Assembly: GCA_028023455.1 (NCBI GenBank)
Contig: JAQFVV010006203.1
Span: 6,232,821-6,296,820 of the forward strand
Direction: 5' to 3'
DNA length: 64,000 nucleotides
DNA from: Epiperipatus broadwayi
Taxonomy: Eukaryota > Onychophora > Udeonychophora > Euonychophora > Peripatidae
Position 1 is the stretch's first letter. Every line of letters starts with the position of its first letter. The position numbers and the translations under genes were made by a program. This document shows positions 63,599 through 64,000 of this stretch, in pieces. The notes beneath the pieces were generated by a model, which made no database searches, was not told the DNA's origin, and saw only the letters and a list, made by a program, of their open reading frames with translations.

Positions 63599-63640
63599 CA
63601 TCACATGATCACATTTCCTATACTAGCACATTATATATAT
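63599..63640 (+). repeat. FB1 terminal box fragment
   Basis: 'catcacatgatcacatttcc' followed by 'tatactagcacattatatat' matches the outer box of FB1 copies and the inverted box beside the 43.0-kb element ('gtgctagtatt...gtgatcatgtgat'). No arms follow. Confidence 0.6.
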
Positions 63641-64000
63641 TTTATATATATATTAAATATATTTTAGTACAGTGTATGATAAATCCAAAAGAAATCATAA
63701 AGCACTGTAAATGATAGACTAATTTATTCTAATGCTAAAACCTTTGAACAATTCTAAGGAAATCTATAAACAATGCTATTGCAGCAACCTTGCTTTATGA
63801 ATAGTAATATTCCCTTGTTGGATGAGCGAAATGTAAAGGAAACTATTCTAATAATGCATAAAATGTATAAATAATAGTATAAAATAATATATTGCTCATC
63901 ATGCTAAATAATCAATATCATAAATGGACTTGACTATCATTAACTACTCTTAGGTTAGGTAACCTCAAATATACTGAAAGTATCACATCTGAGTATGGCT
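63641..64000. other. AT-rich DNA to the window end, nothing recognised
   Basis: No motif or element was recognised. Confidence 0.5.

Noticed and set aside
1-64000. CRISPR arrays, bacterial operons, promoters and terminators
   Set aside because: The window is eukaryotic in character. The direct repeats found (45 bp, 93 bp, motif array) lack the regular repeat-spacer pattern.

Overview
This window looks like non-coding, repeat-laden DNA from an AT-rich metazoan nuclear genome. Composition is very AT-rich, open frames are short and stop-riddled, CpG is scarce except in a few patches, and the only protein homology I can read belongs to transposable elements. The mix is RTE-type LINEs, ZBED-type hAT transposons, tRNA-derived SINEs and many foldback elements. 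That mix suggests a lophotrochozoan, most likely a mollusc and possibly a cephalopod. This is inference from repeat style, not from a diagnostic gene. I see no host protein-coding exon that I would defend, so the window is a gene desert or the inside of a very large intron.

Layout. 1-5.4 kb: AT-rich filler with a patch of retained CpG at about 3.5-4.8 kb. 5.4-6.0 kb: decayed copy of a large foldback element (family FB1). 8.0-8.9 kb: 3' end of a LINE with a C-terminal zinc knuckle. 9.1 kb: tRNA-like SINE head. 10.0-10.6 kb: long polypurine tract. 11.1-12.8 kb: complete hAT-family insertion with matching 8-bp target duplications, carrying a transposase C-terminus and a LINE fragment. 14.6 kb: near-perfect palindromic MITE. 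16.7-18.6 kb: reversed RTE remnant split by a second foldback family (FB2). 19.3-19.8 kb: non-autonomous hAT element with 8-bp duplications. 20.4-21.3 kb: two FB1 copies. 21.9-22.2 kb: six-copy array of a CCAAATGTAATGGA-like motif. 25.3 kb: FB2 fragment. 25.6-28.3 kb: the longest RTE remnant, with endonuclease and reverse transcriptase. 28.4-30.0 kb: SINEs and an FB1 half. 30.0-31.0 kb: another zinc-knuckle LINE tail. 32.6 kb: hairpin MITE. 33.0-34.6 kb: RTE scraps and two related SINEs. 36.5-37.5 kb: possible pogo-like fragment and a TIR-bounded block. 43.0 kb: compact FB1 derivative with perfect 37-bp arms. 43.8-44.3 kb: GC-raised block, possibly a solo LTR. 44.5-45.8 kb: RTE remnant with a 45-bp tandem repeat. 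48.2-50.6 kb: nested foldback next to a reversed hAT transposase pseudogene. 52-54 kb: cluster of tRNA-like sequences. 54.8-55.9 kb: two copies of repeat R3 and the fullest FB1 copy. 56.8 kb: second hairpin related to the one at 32.6 kb. 58.8-61.1 kb: ZBED-type hAT transposase pseudogene.

No gene appears to work with another. The autonomous families (RTE, zinc-knuckle LINE, hAT) are dead here, and the short elements (SINEs, MITEs, foldbacks) are the sort of sequence such enzymes mobilise in trans. The most interesting structure is a recurring CACATGATC-type box at or beside the ends of different foldback families, and the irregular CCAAATGTAATGGA array.
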